NCBI GenBank assembly: GCA_903953985.1 | Contig: CAJBLW010000116.1 | Location: 1 to 7,387, forward strand | DNA length: 7,387 nucleotides | Direction of reading: 5' to 3' | Source of the DNA: an uncultured Burkholderiales bacterium | GTDB lineage: Bacteria; Pseudomonadota; Gammaproteobacteria; Burkholderiales; Burkholderiaceae_C | Shown here: positions 1-5,981 of the stretch, in pieces | Numbering within the stretch: the stretch's first letter is position 1 | How the letters are laid out: each line of letters begins with the position of its first letter | The notes under the pieces: model-generated | What the model saw: only the letters and a program-made list of their open reading frames with translations | What the model was told of the DNA's origin: nothing | Database searches by the model: none | Made by a program: the position numbers and the translations under genes

Positions 1-582
1 CAACTGCAGGGCCAAAACGTGGCAGCAGGAGAACAGGGCCAGCGCACGCTGCAGTTTTTTGCCGACCGGGTTGAGGGCAATTTGCTGGCCGCACACCAGG
101 AAATCCAGAATCTGGGTCTGCTTTACCCTGCGGGCGAACTCAGCCAGGCGCAGGTCGAGTTGGCCGTGGTCAACGTGGCCCGCTACGATGTGTTCAAGCT
201 GTCCGAATCGGTCTTGTCGGGCCAGGTGGCCAGGGTGCAGCGCATGCTCGACGGCTTGCAGGCCGAGGGCGAAGCGGCTGTGCTGGTGCACTACACCCTC
301 GCGGAAGACATCCGTGCCATGAAACGTGTGAAAGACGCCATGGCTGCTGGCAAACCCCTGCCCATGGCGCTGCGCGAACAGCGCGTCTGGGGCCCGCGTG
401 AACGCTTGTTCGAGCGCGTGCTGCCGCGCATGAGCGAAGTCCGCTTGAACGGCTTACTCCAGGCTGCTCATCAGGTAGACGGCATCGTCAAAGGGCTCAA
501 AGTGCCCGACTGGCCCACCGACCCTTGGCAGGCGCTGCAGCGCCTGGCCGTGCGCTTTTCACGCTTTTGCATCGTGCGCTAG
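1..582 (+). CDS. holA: DNA polymerase III delta subunit, C-terminal part (5' end outside window)
   Basis: This is the delta subunit of the clamp-loader complex, which opens the beta sliding clamp and helps load it on primed DNA. The frame is open from base 1 to a TAG at 580-582, giving 193 residues. Full-length HolA is about 340 residues, so roughly the N-terminal 40% (much of the AAA+-like region) lies outside. The recognisable part is the family segment around FFADRVEGNLLAAHQEIQ, followed by LGLLYP and then the all-helical C-terminal domain that forms the collar with the other loader subunits. A segment typical of HolA follows (LVHYTLAEDIRAMKRVKDAM, then a conserved region around RVWGPRERLFERVLPR). 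The next gene is proA, 79 bases downstream; holA-proA adjacency is common in Burkholderiales. There is no obvious U-tailed terminator after the stop, only the hairpin at 624-646. The identification rests on remembered family motifs, not on a search. Confidence 0.93.
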   Translation, partial: QLQGQNVAAGEQGQRTLQFFADRVEGNLLAAHQEIQNLGLLYPAGELSQAQVELAVVNVARYDVFKLSESVLSGQVARVQRMLDGLQAEGEAAVLVHYTLAEDIRAMKRVKDAMAAGKPLPMALREQRVWGPRERLFERVLPRMSEVRLNGLLQAAHQVDGIVKGLKVPDWPTDPWQALQRLAVRFSRFCIVR

Positions 583-623
583 AGTTGCCCGCGGCCAGTG
601 ACCCACTATGGACATCGCAGGAT

Positions 624-646
624 GGGGCCAAAGCGTCTTTGGCTTC
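624..646 (+). other. 10-bp hairpin in the holA-proA gap
   Basis: The arms GGGGCCAAAG (624-633) and CTTTGGCTTC (637-646) pair around a CGT loop. The inner seven pairs are perfect; two G-U pairs and one G-C extend the stem outward. No T run follows, so this is not a canonical intrinsic terminator, though it could still mark or stabilise the 3' end of the holA transcript. It ends directly against the TG of the candidate extended -10 element of proA. Confidence 0.5.
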
Positions 647-655
647 TGCGAAAAT
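647..655 (+). promoter_or_regulatory. candidate extended -10 promoter of proA (TG-C-GAAAAT)
   Basis: TG at 647-648, one base, then GAAAAT at 650-655 fits an extended -10 box (TGN plus four of six matches to TATAAT). No convincing -35 hexamer lies 16-18 bases upstream, where the hairpin is. The last T of the box is at 655, so the usual start point is base 662, which is the A of the proA ATG. The same arrangement occurs before the ribonuclease gene at 5967-5984. This is a sequence-pattern inference only. Confidence 0.35.
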
Positions 656-661
656 GGACCC

Positions 662-1942
662 ATGACCGAACTGAACACCGCTGAACACATGCAGGCCTTG
701 GGCCAACAGGCCAAAAAAGCGTCTGCGCTGATGGCCAAGGCCTCTGCGGCCACCAAAAACAGGGCTTTGCGTCGCCTGGCCGCCTTGTTGCGCGAGAACA
801 CCCAAGCTTTGCAAGCCGACAACGCCAAAGACCTGAACCGCGCCCGTGCCGCCGGGCTGGCCGAGCCCATGGTGGATCGCCTCAAACTCAGCCCGCAAGT
901 GCTGGAAACCTGCGCTCAGGGCTGCGAGCAACTGGCCGCCATGCCCGATGTGATTGGCGAAATTCTGGGCATGAAGCAGGTGCCCAGTGGCATCCGCGTG
1001 GGCCAGATGCGGGTGCCGATTGGCGTTTTTGGCATGATTTTCGAGAGCCGTCCCAACGTGACCATTGAAGCGGCCAGCCTGTCCATCAAAAGTGGCAACG
1101 CCTGTATCCTGCGCGGCGGCTCTGAGGCGATTGATTCGAACAAGGCTCTGGCCCGTTTGGTACAGGAAGCCCTGACCGAGAGCGGCCTGCCGGTCGATGC
1201 CGTGCAGCTGGTGCAAACCACCGACCGCGCTGCGGTGGGGCAACTGATCACCATGCCGCAGTACGTGGACGTTGTCATCCCGCGTGGTGGCAAAGGCCTG
1301 ATCGAGCGCATCAGCGCCGAAGCCAAAGTGCCCGTCATCAAGCACTTGGACGGCAATTGCCACACCTACGTGGACGAGCCGTGCGACATCGACATGGCCG
1401 TGAAAGTGGCCGACAACGCCAAAACGCAAAAGTACAGTCCCTGCAACGCCAGCGAAAGCCTGTTGGTGGCGCGGGGTGTGGCGGCCGAATTCCTGCCCAA
1501 AATCGGTGCGGTGTACGCGGCCAAAGGCGTTGAGATGCGATGCTGTCCAAAGGCCAAGGCCATTTTGAGCCAGGTGGCCAAAGCCACACTCAAGGATGCC
1601 ACCGAGCAGGACTGGTTCGAGGAATACCTCGCTCCCATCATCAGCATCAAGGTGGTCGAAGGCGTGGATGAGGCGATTGCTCACATCAACCATTACAGCA
1701 GCCACCACACCGATGCCATCCTGACGCGCGATCACATGCACGCCCAGCGCTTTTTGCGAGAGGTCGACTCGGCCAGCGTCATGGTCAACACCAGCACCCG
1801 CTTTGCGGACGGCTTTGAGTACGGGCTGGGTGCAGAAATCGGCATCAGTACCGACAAGTTCCACGCTCGTGGGCCGGTCGGCATCGAAGGCCTGACCTCA
1901 CTCAAGTACGTGGTGCTGGGCGAGGGCGAGGTGCGCGGTTGA
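662..1942 (+). CDS. proA: gamma-glutamyl phosphate reductase (glutamate-5-semialdehyde dehydrogenase)
   Basis: ProA catalyses the NADPH-dependent reduction of gamma-glutamyl phosphate to glutamate-5-semialdehyde, the second step of proline synthesis, in the cytoplasm after ProB. The ATG at 662 gives 426 residues (E. coli ProA has 417). It belongs to the aldehyde dehydrogenase superfamily. The cofactor-binding part includes ESRPNVTIEAASLSIKSGNA from residue 128, followed by the RGGSEAIDSNKAL stretch. The catalytic cysteine is Cys261 in KTQKYSPCNASESLL. The family signature near the C terminus runs from about residue 368 (VDSASVMVNTSTRFADGFEY) into GLGAEIGIST. An in-frame ATG at 608 would add 18 residues unlike the family's N terminus (MDIAGWGQ...) and would put the hairpin in the coding region, so I prefer 662, which starts MTELNTAEHMQALGQQAKKA. 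No good Shine-Dalgarno precedes either start. ProB is not in the window. No U-tailed terminator follows. Confidence 0.96.
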   Translation: MTELNTAEHMQALGQQAKKASALMAKASAATKNRALRRLAALLRENTQALQADNAKDLNRARAAGLAEPMVDRLKLSPQVLETCAQGCEQLAAMPDVIGEILGMKQVPSGIRVGQMRVPIGVFGMIFESRPNVTIEAASLSIKSGNACILRGGSEAIDSNKALARLVQEALTESGLPVDAVQLVQTTDRAAVGQLITMPQYVDVVIPRGGKGLIERISAEAKVPVIKHLDGNCHTYVDEPCDIDMAVKVADNAKTQKYSPCNASESLLVARGVAAEFLPKIGAVYAAKGVEMRCCPKAKAILSQVAKATLKDATEQDWFEEYLAPIISIKVVEGVDEAIAHINHYSSHHTDAILTRDHMHAQRFLREVDSASVMVNTSTRFADGFEYGLGAEIGISTDKFHARGPVGIEGLTSLKYVVLGEGEVRG

Positions 1943-1999
1943 GTGCCGCAACTTAAGTGCACATGTACTTCGCCTGGTTACACAGTGTCCGTTATGCGC

Positions 2000-2029
2000 T
2001 TGCAATGACACCGACCGGCCCCATATGAT
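2000..2029 (+). promoter_or_regulatory. candidate sigma-70 promoter of gshA
   Basis: TTGCAA at 2000-2005 (four of six matches to the -35 consensus) is followed by an 18-base spacer and TATGAT at 2024-2029 (five of six matches to the -10). Transcription would start near 2036, giving a leader of about 34 bases before the gshA ATG. The leader holds two near-identical 10-base units in tandem, GTTTTGCCCC (2036-2045) and GTTTTTGCCC (2046-2055), of unknown meaning. This makes gshA plausibly transcribed independently of proA. Confidence 0.42.
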
Positions 2030-2058
2030 TTTTCTGTTTTGCCCCGTTTTTGCCCGAT

Positions 2059-2063
2059 AAAGG
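2059..2063 (+). promoter_or_regulatory. ribosome binding site that sets the gshA start
   Basis: AAAGG at 2059-2063 abuts the first in-frame ATG (2064) with no spacing, so it cannot serve it. It lies six bases before the second in-frame ATG (2070), which is near optimal. This favours initiation at 2070 and a protein starting MVPHLVTALTGP. Confidence 0.55.
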
Positions 2064-2069
2064 ATGCCC

Positions 2070-3365
2070 ATGGTTCCCCATCTCGTCACCGCCCTGACCG
2101 GCCCCATCAATGAGCTGGAGCAACGCATCCTCGACTCCATGCCCGCGATTGAACGCTGGTTCCGCCTGGAGTGGATGGAGCACACCCCGCCGTTTTATAC
2201 CTCGGTGGACATCCGCAACGCCGGTTTCAAGCTGGCCCCGGTGGACACCAACCTCTACCCCGGTGGCTGGAACAACTTGACGCCTGAAATGCTGCCTTTG
2301 GCCGTGCAGGCTGCGCAAGCGGCCATCGAAAAGATCTGCCCTGAGGCCAAAAACCTTCTGATCATTCCCGAGAACCACACGCGCAACACTTTCTATTTGG
2401 CCAACGTGGTTCAGCTGCAACGCATCTTTCACATGGCCGGCCTGAACGTGCGCCTTGGCTCGATCAACCCTGAAATCAAGGAAGCCACGGTCATTGAGCT
2501 GCCCAATGGTGAAAGTGTGACGCTGGAGCCGGTGGTGCGCACTCAGCACCGCTTGGGTCTGAAAGACTTTGACCCCTGCACCATCTTGCTCAACAACGAC
2601 CTGTCGGCCGGGGCCCCGGGCATTCTGGAAGAATTGCACGAGCAATTTTTGCTGCCGCCCCTGCATGCAGGCTGGAGCGTACGCCGCAAAACCAAGCATT
2701 TTCAGAGTTACGAAGAAGTGGCCAAGCGTTTTGGCAAATTGTTGGGCATTGATCCGTGGCTGATCAACCCGATGTTCAGCCAATGTGGCGATGTGAACTT
2801 TGCCGAAGGCACCGGCATGGATTGCCTGCGCAGCAATGTGGATGCATTACTGACCAAAATCAAGCGCAAATACAAGGAATACGGCATCAACGAAAAGCCG
2901 TTTGTGGTGGTCAAAGCCGACAACGGCACCTATGGCATGGGCATCATGACGGTGCGCGATGTGGCGGACTTGGACGTCCTGAACCGCAAAACCCGCAACA
3001 AGATGAACGTCATCAAGGACGGCCAGACGGTGAATGACGTGATCATCCAGGAAGGCGTGCTGACCAATGAGCGCATCAATGACGCCGTGGCCGAACCGGT
3101 GGTTTACATGATGGACCGCTATGTGGTGGGTGGTTTTTACCGGGTGCATGCTGAGCGCGGCGTGGACGAGAACCTGAATGCCCCGGGGGCCAGCTTTGTG
3201 CCCTTGGCCTTTGCCGATACGCCGCACCTGCCCCAGCCCGGCGTCAAACCCGGTGCCAGCGTGCCCAACCGCTTTTACATGTACGGCGTGATCGGTCGCC
3301 TGGCCATGCTGGCGGCCAGTTACGAGCTGGAAGCCACCGACCCCGAGGCCGAGGTGTACGACTGA
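2070..3365 (+). CDS. gshA: glutamate-cysteine ligase, betaproteobacterial/Acidithiobacillus type
   Basis: This enzyme ligates glutamate and cysteine using ATP to form gamma-glutamylcysteine, the first and usually limiting step of glutathione synthesis in the cytoplasm. From the ATG at 2070 it has 431 residues; the alternative ATG at 2064 adds Met-Pro only and has no spaced ribosome site. The sequence matches what I remember of the GshA family described from Thiobacillus (Acidithiobacillus) ferrooxidans and betaproteobacteria, which is not homologous along its length to E. coli GshA. Landmarks are the N-terminal WFRLEWMEHTPPFYTSVDIR, then APVDTNLYPGGWNNLT, and a glycine-rich nucleotide-binding-like stretch VVVKADNGTYGMGIMTVRD with Lys282 to Gly291 at its core; its resemblance to ATP-grasp ligases is my inference. 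Near the C terminus, YVVGGFYRVH is also typical. The usual partner gshB does not follow; kup does. The stop codon overlaps the inverted repeat at 3365-3387. Confidence 0.9.
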   Translation: MVPHLVTALTGPINELEQRILDSMPAIERWFRLEWMEHTPPFYTSVDIRNAGFKLAPVDTNLYPGGWNNLTPEMLPLAVQAAQAAIEKICPEAKNLLIIPENHTRNTFYLANVVQLQRIFHMAGLNVRLGSINPEIKEATVIELPNGESVTLEPVVRTQHRLGLKDFDPCTILLNNDLSAGAPGILEELHEQFLLPPLHAGWSVRRKTKHFQSYEEVAKRFGKLLGIDPWLINPMFSQCGDVNFAEGTGMDCLRSNVDALLTKIKRKYKEYGINEKPFVVVKADNGTYGMGIMTVRDVADLDVLNRKTRNKMNVIKDGQTVNDVIIQEGVLTNERINDAVAEPVVYMMDRYVVGGFYRVHAERGVDENLNAPGASFVPLAFADTPHLPQPGVKPGASVPNRFYMYGVIGRLAMLAASYELEATDPEAEVYD

Positions 3366-3387
3366 ATTTGTTGCACCGCAACAAATT
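3365..3387. repeat. perfect 10-bp inverted repeat at the gshA stop codon
   Basis: The left arm AATTTGTTGC (3365-3374) and right arm GCAACAAATT (3378-3387) are exact reverse complements around an ACC spacer. The last base of the gshA TGA is the first base of the left arm. As RNA it would form a 10-bp hairpin at the 3' end of gshA; as DNA it is a symmetric site of the kind a dimeric regulator could bind. No T run follows, so it is not a classical terminator on either strand. Confidence 0.6.
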
Positions 3388-3405
3388 GTCGCCAAATTCG
3401 GTGAC
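3388..3405 (+). other. small hairpin stacked directly on the preceding inverted repeat
   Basis: GTCGCC (3388-3393) pairs with GGTGAC (3400-3405), with one G-U pair, around the loop AAATTC. It begins at the base after the 10-bp repeat ends, so the two stems could stack coaxially in RNA. Its right arm overlaps the candidate -35 hexamer of kup. A six-pair stem can arise by chance. Confidence 0.3.
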
Positions 3406-3430
3406 ATGCCTGCTTGAACGGGCGCAAAAT
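3401..3430 (+). promoter_or_regulatory. candidate sigma-70 promoter of kup
   Basis: GTGACA at 3401-3406 (five of six matches to TTGACA), an 18-base spacer and CAAAAT at 3425-3430 (four of six matches to TATAAT) form the best promoter-like pair in the gshA-kup gap. Transcription would start near 3437 and give a kup leader of about 41 bases, almost half of it taken up by the hairpin at 3451-3469. The -10 box is weak, so this is tentative. Confidence 0.35.
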
Positions 3431-3450
3431 AGCGAACTTCAAGACTAAGA

Positions 3451-3477
3451 GCCTGACCCAGGGTCAGGCCATTTTTT
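3451..3477 (+). terminator. terminator-like hairpin with T tail, abutting the kup start codon (possible attenuator)
   Basis: GCCTGACC (3451-3458) pairs perfectly with GGTCAGGC (3462-3469) around a CAG loop. After C and A come six T (3472-3477), which meets the form of a Rho-independent terminator. The GTG of kup starts at the very next base. It could end gshA transcripts. Any transcript that begins upstream of it and encodes the full Kup must pass through it, so it may act as an attenuator or as a structure that hides the only AGG near the start (3466-3468). Confidence 0.72.
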
Positions 3478-5346
3478 GTGTCCTCAACCAAATCTTCTCT
3501 CGCCGCCTTGACCTTGGGCGCCATTGGCGTGGTTTATGGCGACATCGGCACCAGCGTGCTTTACGCGATGAAGGAGGTGTTTGGCTCTGGCCATGTGCCA
3601 TTCACGCCTGACAACGTCTACGGCATTCTCTCCATCTTTTTCTGGACCCTGACCACCATCGTGTCGGTCAAGTACGTGGTCTTGGTGCTGCGCGCCGACA
3701 ACCATGGCGAAGGCGGTCTGGTGGCCATGTTGGCGCTGGCTTCGCAATCGGTGAAAGACCGCCCTCGCACCCGCAAGGTTTTATTGCTGGTCGGTATCTT
3801 TGGCACCTGCTTGTTTTATGGCGACGGAGTGATCACCCCCGCTATTTCTGTGTTGTCCGCTGTTGAAGGTCTTGAGATCATCTCGCCGACCTTCAAAAAG
3901 GCAGTGATCCCACTGACCTTGGTGATCTTGTTCCTGCTGTTTTGGGTGCAAAAGCGAGGCACAGCGGGTATTGGCAAATTTTTTGGCCCCATCACGCTGG
4001 TGTGGTTCTTCGCCATCGCGGTCTTGGGCGTGTCGCACATCGTGCAGCGCCCTGAGATCTTGCTGGCCATCAGCCCACATTACGCGCTGGGCTTTATGTG
4101 GAACGAGCCGGGCATCACCTTCATCATTTTGGGCGCGGTGGTCCTGTGCGTGACCGGTGGTGAAGCCCTGTATGCCGATATGGGCCACTTCGGTAAAAAA
4201 CCGATCCGCCTGGCCTGGTTCAGTGTGGTCATGCCTTGCCTGACCTTGAACTATTTTGGCCAAGGCGCATTGTTACTGTCCAATCCTGAAGCCGTGAAAA
4301 ACCCGTTTTACATGATGGCACCCGACTGGGCCTTGGTGCCCTTGGTGGGTCTGGCCACCATGGCCACGGTCATCGCCTCGCAAGCCTTGATTACTGGCGC
4401 TTTCAGCGTGACCAAGCAGGTCATTCAGCTGGGTTATCTGCCCCGACTGGAAGTGCAGCACACCAGCGAGACCGACACCGGGCAAATCTACATGCCTTTC
4501 GTCAACTGGGGCTTGTTTGTCGCCATCGTACTGGCCGTGGTCATGTTCAAGTCGTCGAGCAACCTGGCGGCAGCCTATGGCATTGCGGTGTGCACCGACA
4601 TGCTGATCACCACCGTGCTCACCTTCTTTGTGATCCGCTACGCTTGGAAGCTGCCATTGGCGCTGTGCATAGGTGCCACCGGCTTTTTCTTTGTGGTCGA
4701 TCTGGCTTTTTGGGCCTCCAACATGCTCAAGTTGCTCGACGGCGGCTGGTTCCCGCTGCTCATCGGCGTGGCGGTGTTCACACTGATGCTCACCTGGCAT
4801 GAGGGACGGCGCTTGCTCAATGACTCCTTGCGCGCGGATGCTTTGCGCCTGACGGATTTTCTGGAGGCGGTGTTCATTTCGCCGCCAGCACGGGTGGAAG
4901 GCACGGCCGTGTTTCTGACGGCTGAATCTGGCAACGTCCCCAACGCCTTGCTGCACAACCTCAAGCACAACAAGGTTTTGCATGAGCGCAACCTGTTTGT
5001 CACCGTGCGCAGCCACGAGGTCCCCCGCATCGACGTCGACCAACGTCTGGATGTGACACCGCTGGGGCATGACTGCTGGCAAGTCGTTGTCAACTATGGG
5101 TTCAAAGACAACCCCGATTTGCCATCGGCTCTGGCCGTGATTGAGGACGACGGCTACAAGCTCGATCCCATGACGACCAGTTATTTCCTGTCGCGGGACA
5201 TCGTGATCCCCACGATCGGCGGGGGCATGGCCACTTGGCGCGAAAAATTGTTTGCCAACATGCACCACAACGCCAGCGGCGCGGCCGCATTTTTGAATCT
5301 GCCTACGAATTCGGTGGTCGAGCTGGGCTCCAAAATCGAAATCTGA
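3478..5346 (+). CDS. kup: KUP/HAK/KT-family potassium uptake permease
   Basis: Kup is an inner-membrane K+ importer, thought to work by K+/H+ symport and important at low pH in E. coli. The product has 622 residues, the same length as E. coli Kup. About twelve hydrophobic segments lie between residues 8 and 440, followed by a hydrophilic cytoplasmic domain from about 450 to the end. Family motifs are GVVYGDIGTS at 17-26 in helix 1 with Asp22, YGDGVITPAISVLSAVEGLE around Asp116, GGEALYADMGHFGKKPIRLA with Glu229 and Asp234, and the closing VVELGSKIEI. The GTG at 3478 is the start because a TGA lies in frame at 3454 and the next ATG (3568) would remove the helix-1 motif. There is no proper Shine-Dalgarno; the only AGG at useful distance is inside the hairpin just upstream. 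The next gene starts 6 bases after the stop, suggesting co-transcription. Confidence 0.96.
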   Translation: MSSTKSSLAALTLGAIGVVYGDIGTSVLYAMKEVFGSGHVPFTPDNVYGILSIFFWTLTTIVSVKYVVLVLRADNHGEGGLVAMLALASQSVKDRPRTRKVLLLVGIFGTCLFYGDGVITPAISVLSAVEGLEIISPTFKKAVIPLTLVILFLLFWVQKRGTAGIGKFFGPITLVWFFAIAVLGVSHIVQRPEILLAISPHYALGFMWNEPGITFIILGAVVLCVTGGEALYADMGHFGKKPIRLAWFSVVMPCLTLNYFGQGALLLSNPEAVKNPFYMMAPDWALVPLVGLATMATVIASQALITGAFSVTKQVIQLGYLPRLEVQHTSETDTGQIYMPFVNWGLFVAIVLAVVMFKSSSNLAAAYGIAVCTDMLITTVLTFFVIRYAWKLPLALCIGATGFFFVVDLAFWASNMLKLLDGGWFPLLIGVAVFTLMLTWHEGRRLLNDSLRADALRLTDFLEAVFISPPARVEGTAVFLTAESGNVPNALLHNLKHNKVLHERNLFVTVRSHEVPRIDVDQRLDVTPLGHDCWQVVVNYGFKDNPDLPSALAVIEDDGYKLDPMTTSYFLSRDIVIPTIGGGMATWREKLFANMHHNASGAAAFLNLPTNSVVELGSKIEI

Positions 5347-5352
5347 ATCCCC

Positions 5353-5937
5353 GTGCCCACCACCCATTTGCTCTACCTTCACGGCTTCAGGTCGTCGCCT
5401 CAGTCGGCCAAGGCCCAAATCATGGCCAAGTGTGTGCAAGATCGCCACCCCAGTGTCACCTGGTGGTGTCCGCAGTTGCCTGCTTCTCCCGCGCAAGCGA
5501 TTGACCTGCTGCTGCACGGTACAGCCGCGTGGCCCCGCGGGCAGATGGCGGTCATGGGCTCTTCGCTCGGTGGTTTTTATGCCGCTTGGCTGTCGGCTCA
5601 CTGGGGTGTTCCTGCTGTGCTGATCAATCCGGCCGTGCGACCCTCTCGTGATCTGGCGCGCTACATCGGCGAACACCCGGTCTGGCAAGACCCATCACAA
5701 AGCATCTTTTTTGAACCTGCTTATGTGCAAGAGCTCAAAGTTCTTGAAAGTAAGCCCTTGCCAACTCAGGCTGCCACGCTGACCTTGATCGCCAAGGGGG
5801 ACGAGTTGCTGGACTGGCGCGAAATGCTGGCCCGCCACGAGGCCGGGCAGGTGCAGCTGATCGAGGGCAGCGACCACGCCCTGAGCGATTTTGCCGAGCA
5901 CTTGCCGCAAATCCTTGAATTTCTGCAGCTGGCGTGA
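5353..5937 (+). CDS. yqiA: YqiA-type esterase (alpha/beta-hydrolase, UPF0227-like)
   Basis: This is a small cytoplasmic alpha/beta-hydrolase of 194 residues (E. coli YqiA, an esterase on short acyl esters in vitro, has 193). The N terminus LLYLHGFRSSPQSAKA supplies the HG oxyanion motif. The nucleophile elbow is GSSLGG with Ser71, followed by VLINPAVRPSRDL, typical of the family. Candidate remaining triad members are Asp150 in AKGDELLDW (or Asp154) and His175 in GSDHALSDF. The natural substrate is not known. The GTG at 5353 is the only usual start codon between the kup stop and the conserved HGF motif. It has no Shine-Dalgarno, so translation is probably coupled to termination on kup. It is in the same reading frame as kup, separated by TGA and two codons. 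The family is clear from motifs; calling it the orthologue of E. coli yqiA is less certain. Confidence 0.85.
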   Translation: MPTTHLLYLHGFRSSPQSAKAQIMAKCVQDRHPSVTWWCPQLPASPAQAIDLLLHGTAAWPRGQMAVMGSSLGGFYAAWLSAHWGVPAVLINPAVRPSRDLARYIGEHPVWQDPSQSIFFEPAYVQELKVLESKPLPTQAATLTLIAKGDELLDWREMLARHEAGQVQLIEGSDHALSDFAEHLPQILEFLQLA

Positions 5938-5940
5938 AGC

Positions 5941-5964
5941 CCGCCCGGCCGAATGGTTGGGCGG
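5941..5964 (+). other. 10-bp hairpin between yqiA and the ribonuclease gene
   Basis: CCGCCCGGCC (5941-5950) pairs with GGTTGGGCGG (5955-5964), with two G-U pairs, around a GAAT loop. It starts three bases after the yqiA stop. No T run follows, so it is not a canonical terminator but could protect or mark the 3' end of the kup-yqiA message. It lies two bases before the candidate extended -10 box of the next gene, as the hairpin upstream of proA does. Confidence 0.5.
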
Positions 5965-5966
5965 CA

Positions 5967-5975
5967 TGGGAAAAT
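5967..5975 (+). promoter_or_regulatory. candidate extended -10 promoter of the ribonuclease gene (TG-G-GAAAAT)
   Basis: TG at 5967-5968, one base, then GAAAAT at 5970-5975, is the same pattern seen before proA. The distance to the ATG at 5982 is again exactly six bases, so the expected start point coincides with the A of the start codon. No -35 hexamer is evident upstream. A weak GGGA (5968-5971), ten bases before the ATG, could instead serve as a poor ribosome site. Confidence 0.35.
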
Positions 5976-5981
5976 CAAGCC

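Noticed and set aside
608..661. Upstream in-frame ATG extending proA by 18 residues
   Set aside because: The extra residues do not resemble ProA N termini, there is no ribosome site before 608, and the extension would contain the 624-646 hairpin.
497..1864. 455-codon open frame on the minus strand opposite proA
   Set aside because: It lies opposite a certain proA. Its product is rich in His, Gln and Gly without any recognisable domain, as expected for the antisense of high-GC coding DNA.
1951..1970. Short palindromes (ACTTAAGT and an overlapping imperfect one) after proA as a terminator or operator
   Set aside because: The stems are short and AT-rich with mismatches, no T run follows, and dyads of this length are common by chance.
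2064..2069. First ATG of gshA as the start
   Set aside because: The only ribosome site (AAAGG) touches this ATG with no spacing but is six bases from the ATG at 2070.
1992..3524. Open frames of 263 and 225 codons on the minus strand opposite gshA
   Set aside because: Both mirror gshA codons, have shadow-like composition and cross the structured gap without a plausible start.
3568..3570. ATG at 3568 as the kup start, which would move the hairpin away from the start
   Set aside because: It would remove helix 1 with the invariant GVVYGDIGTS motif, including Asp22, although the sequence upstream to 3478 matches the family well.
4273..5688. 471-codon open frame on the minus strand opposite kup and the hydrolase
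   Set aside because: It spans two well-supported genes, and its translation is a His/Gln/Arg-rich low-complexity sequence with no family motif and no own ribosome site.
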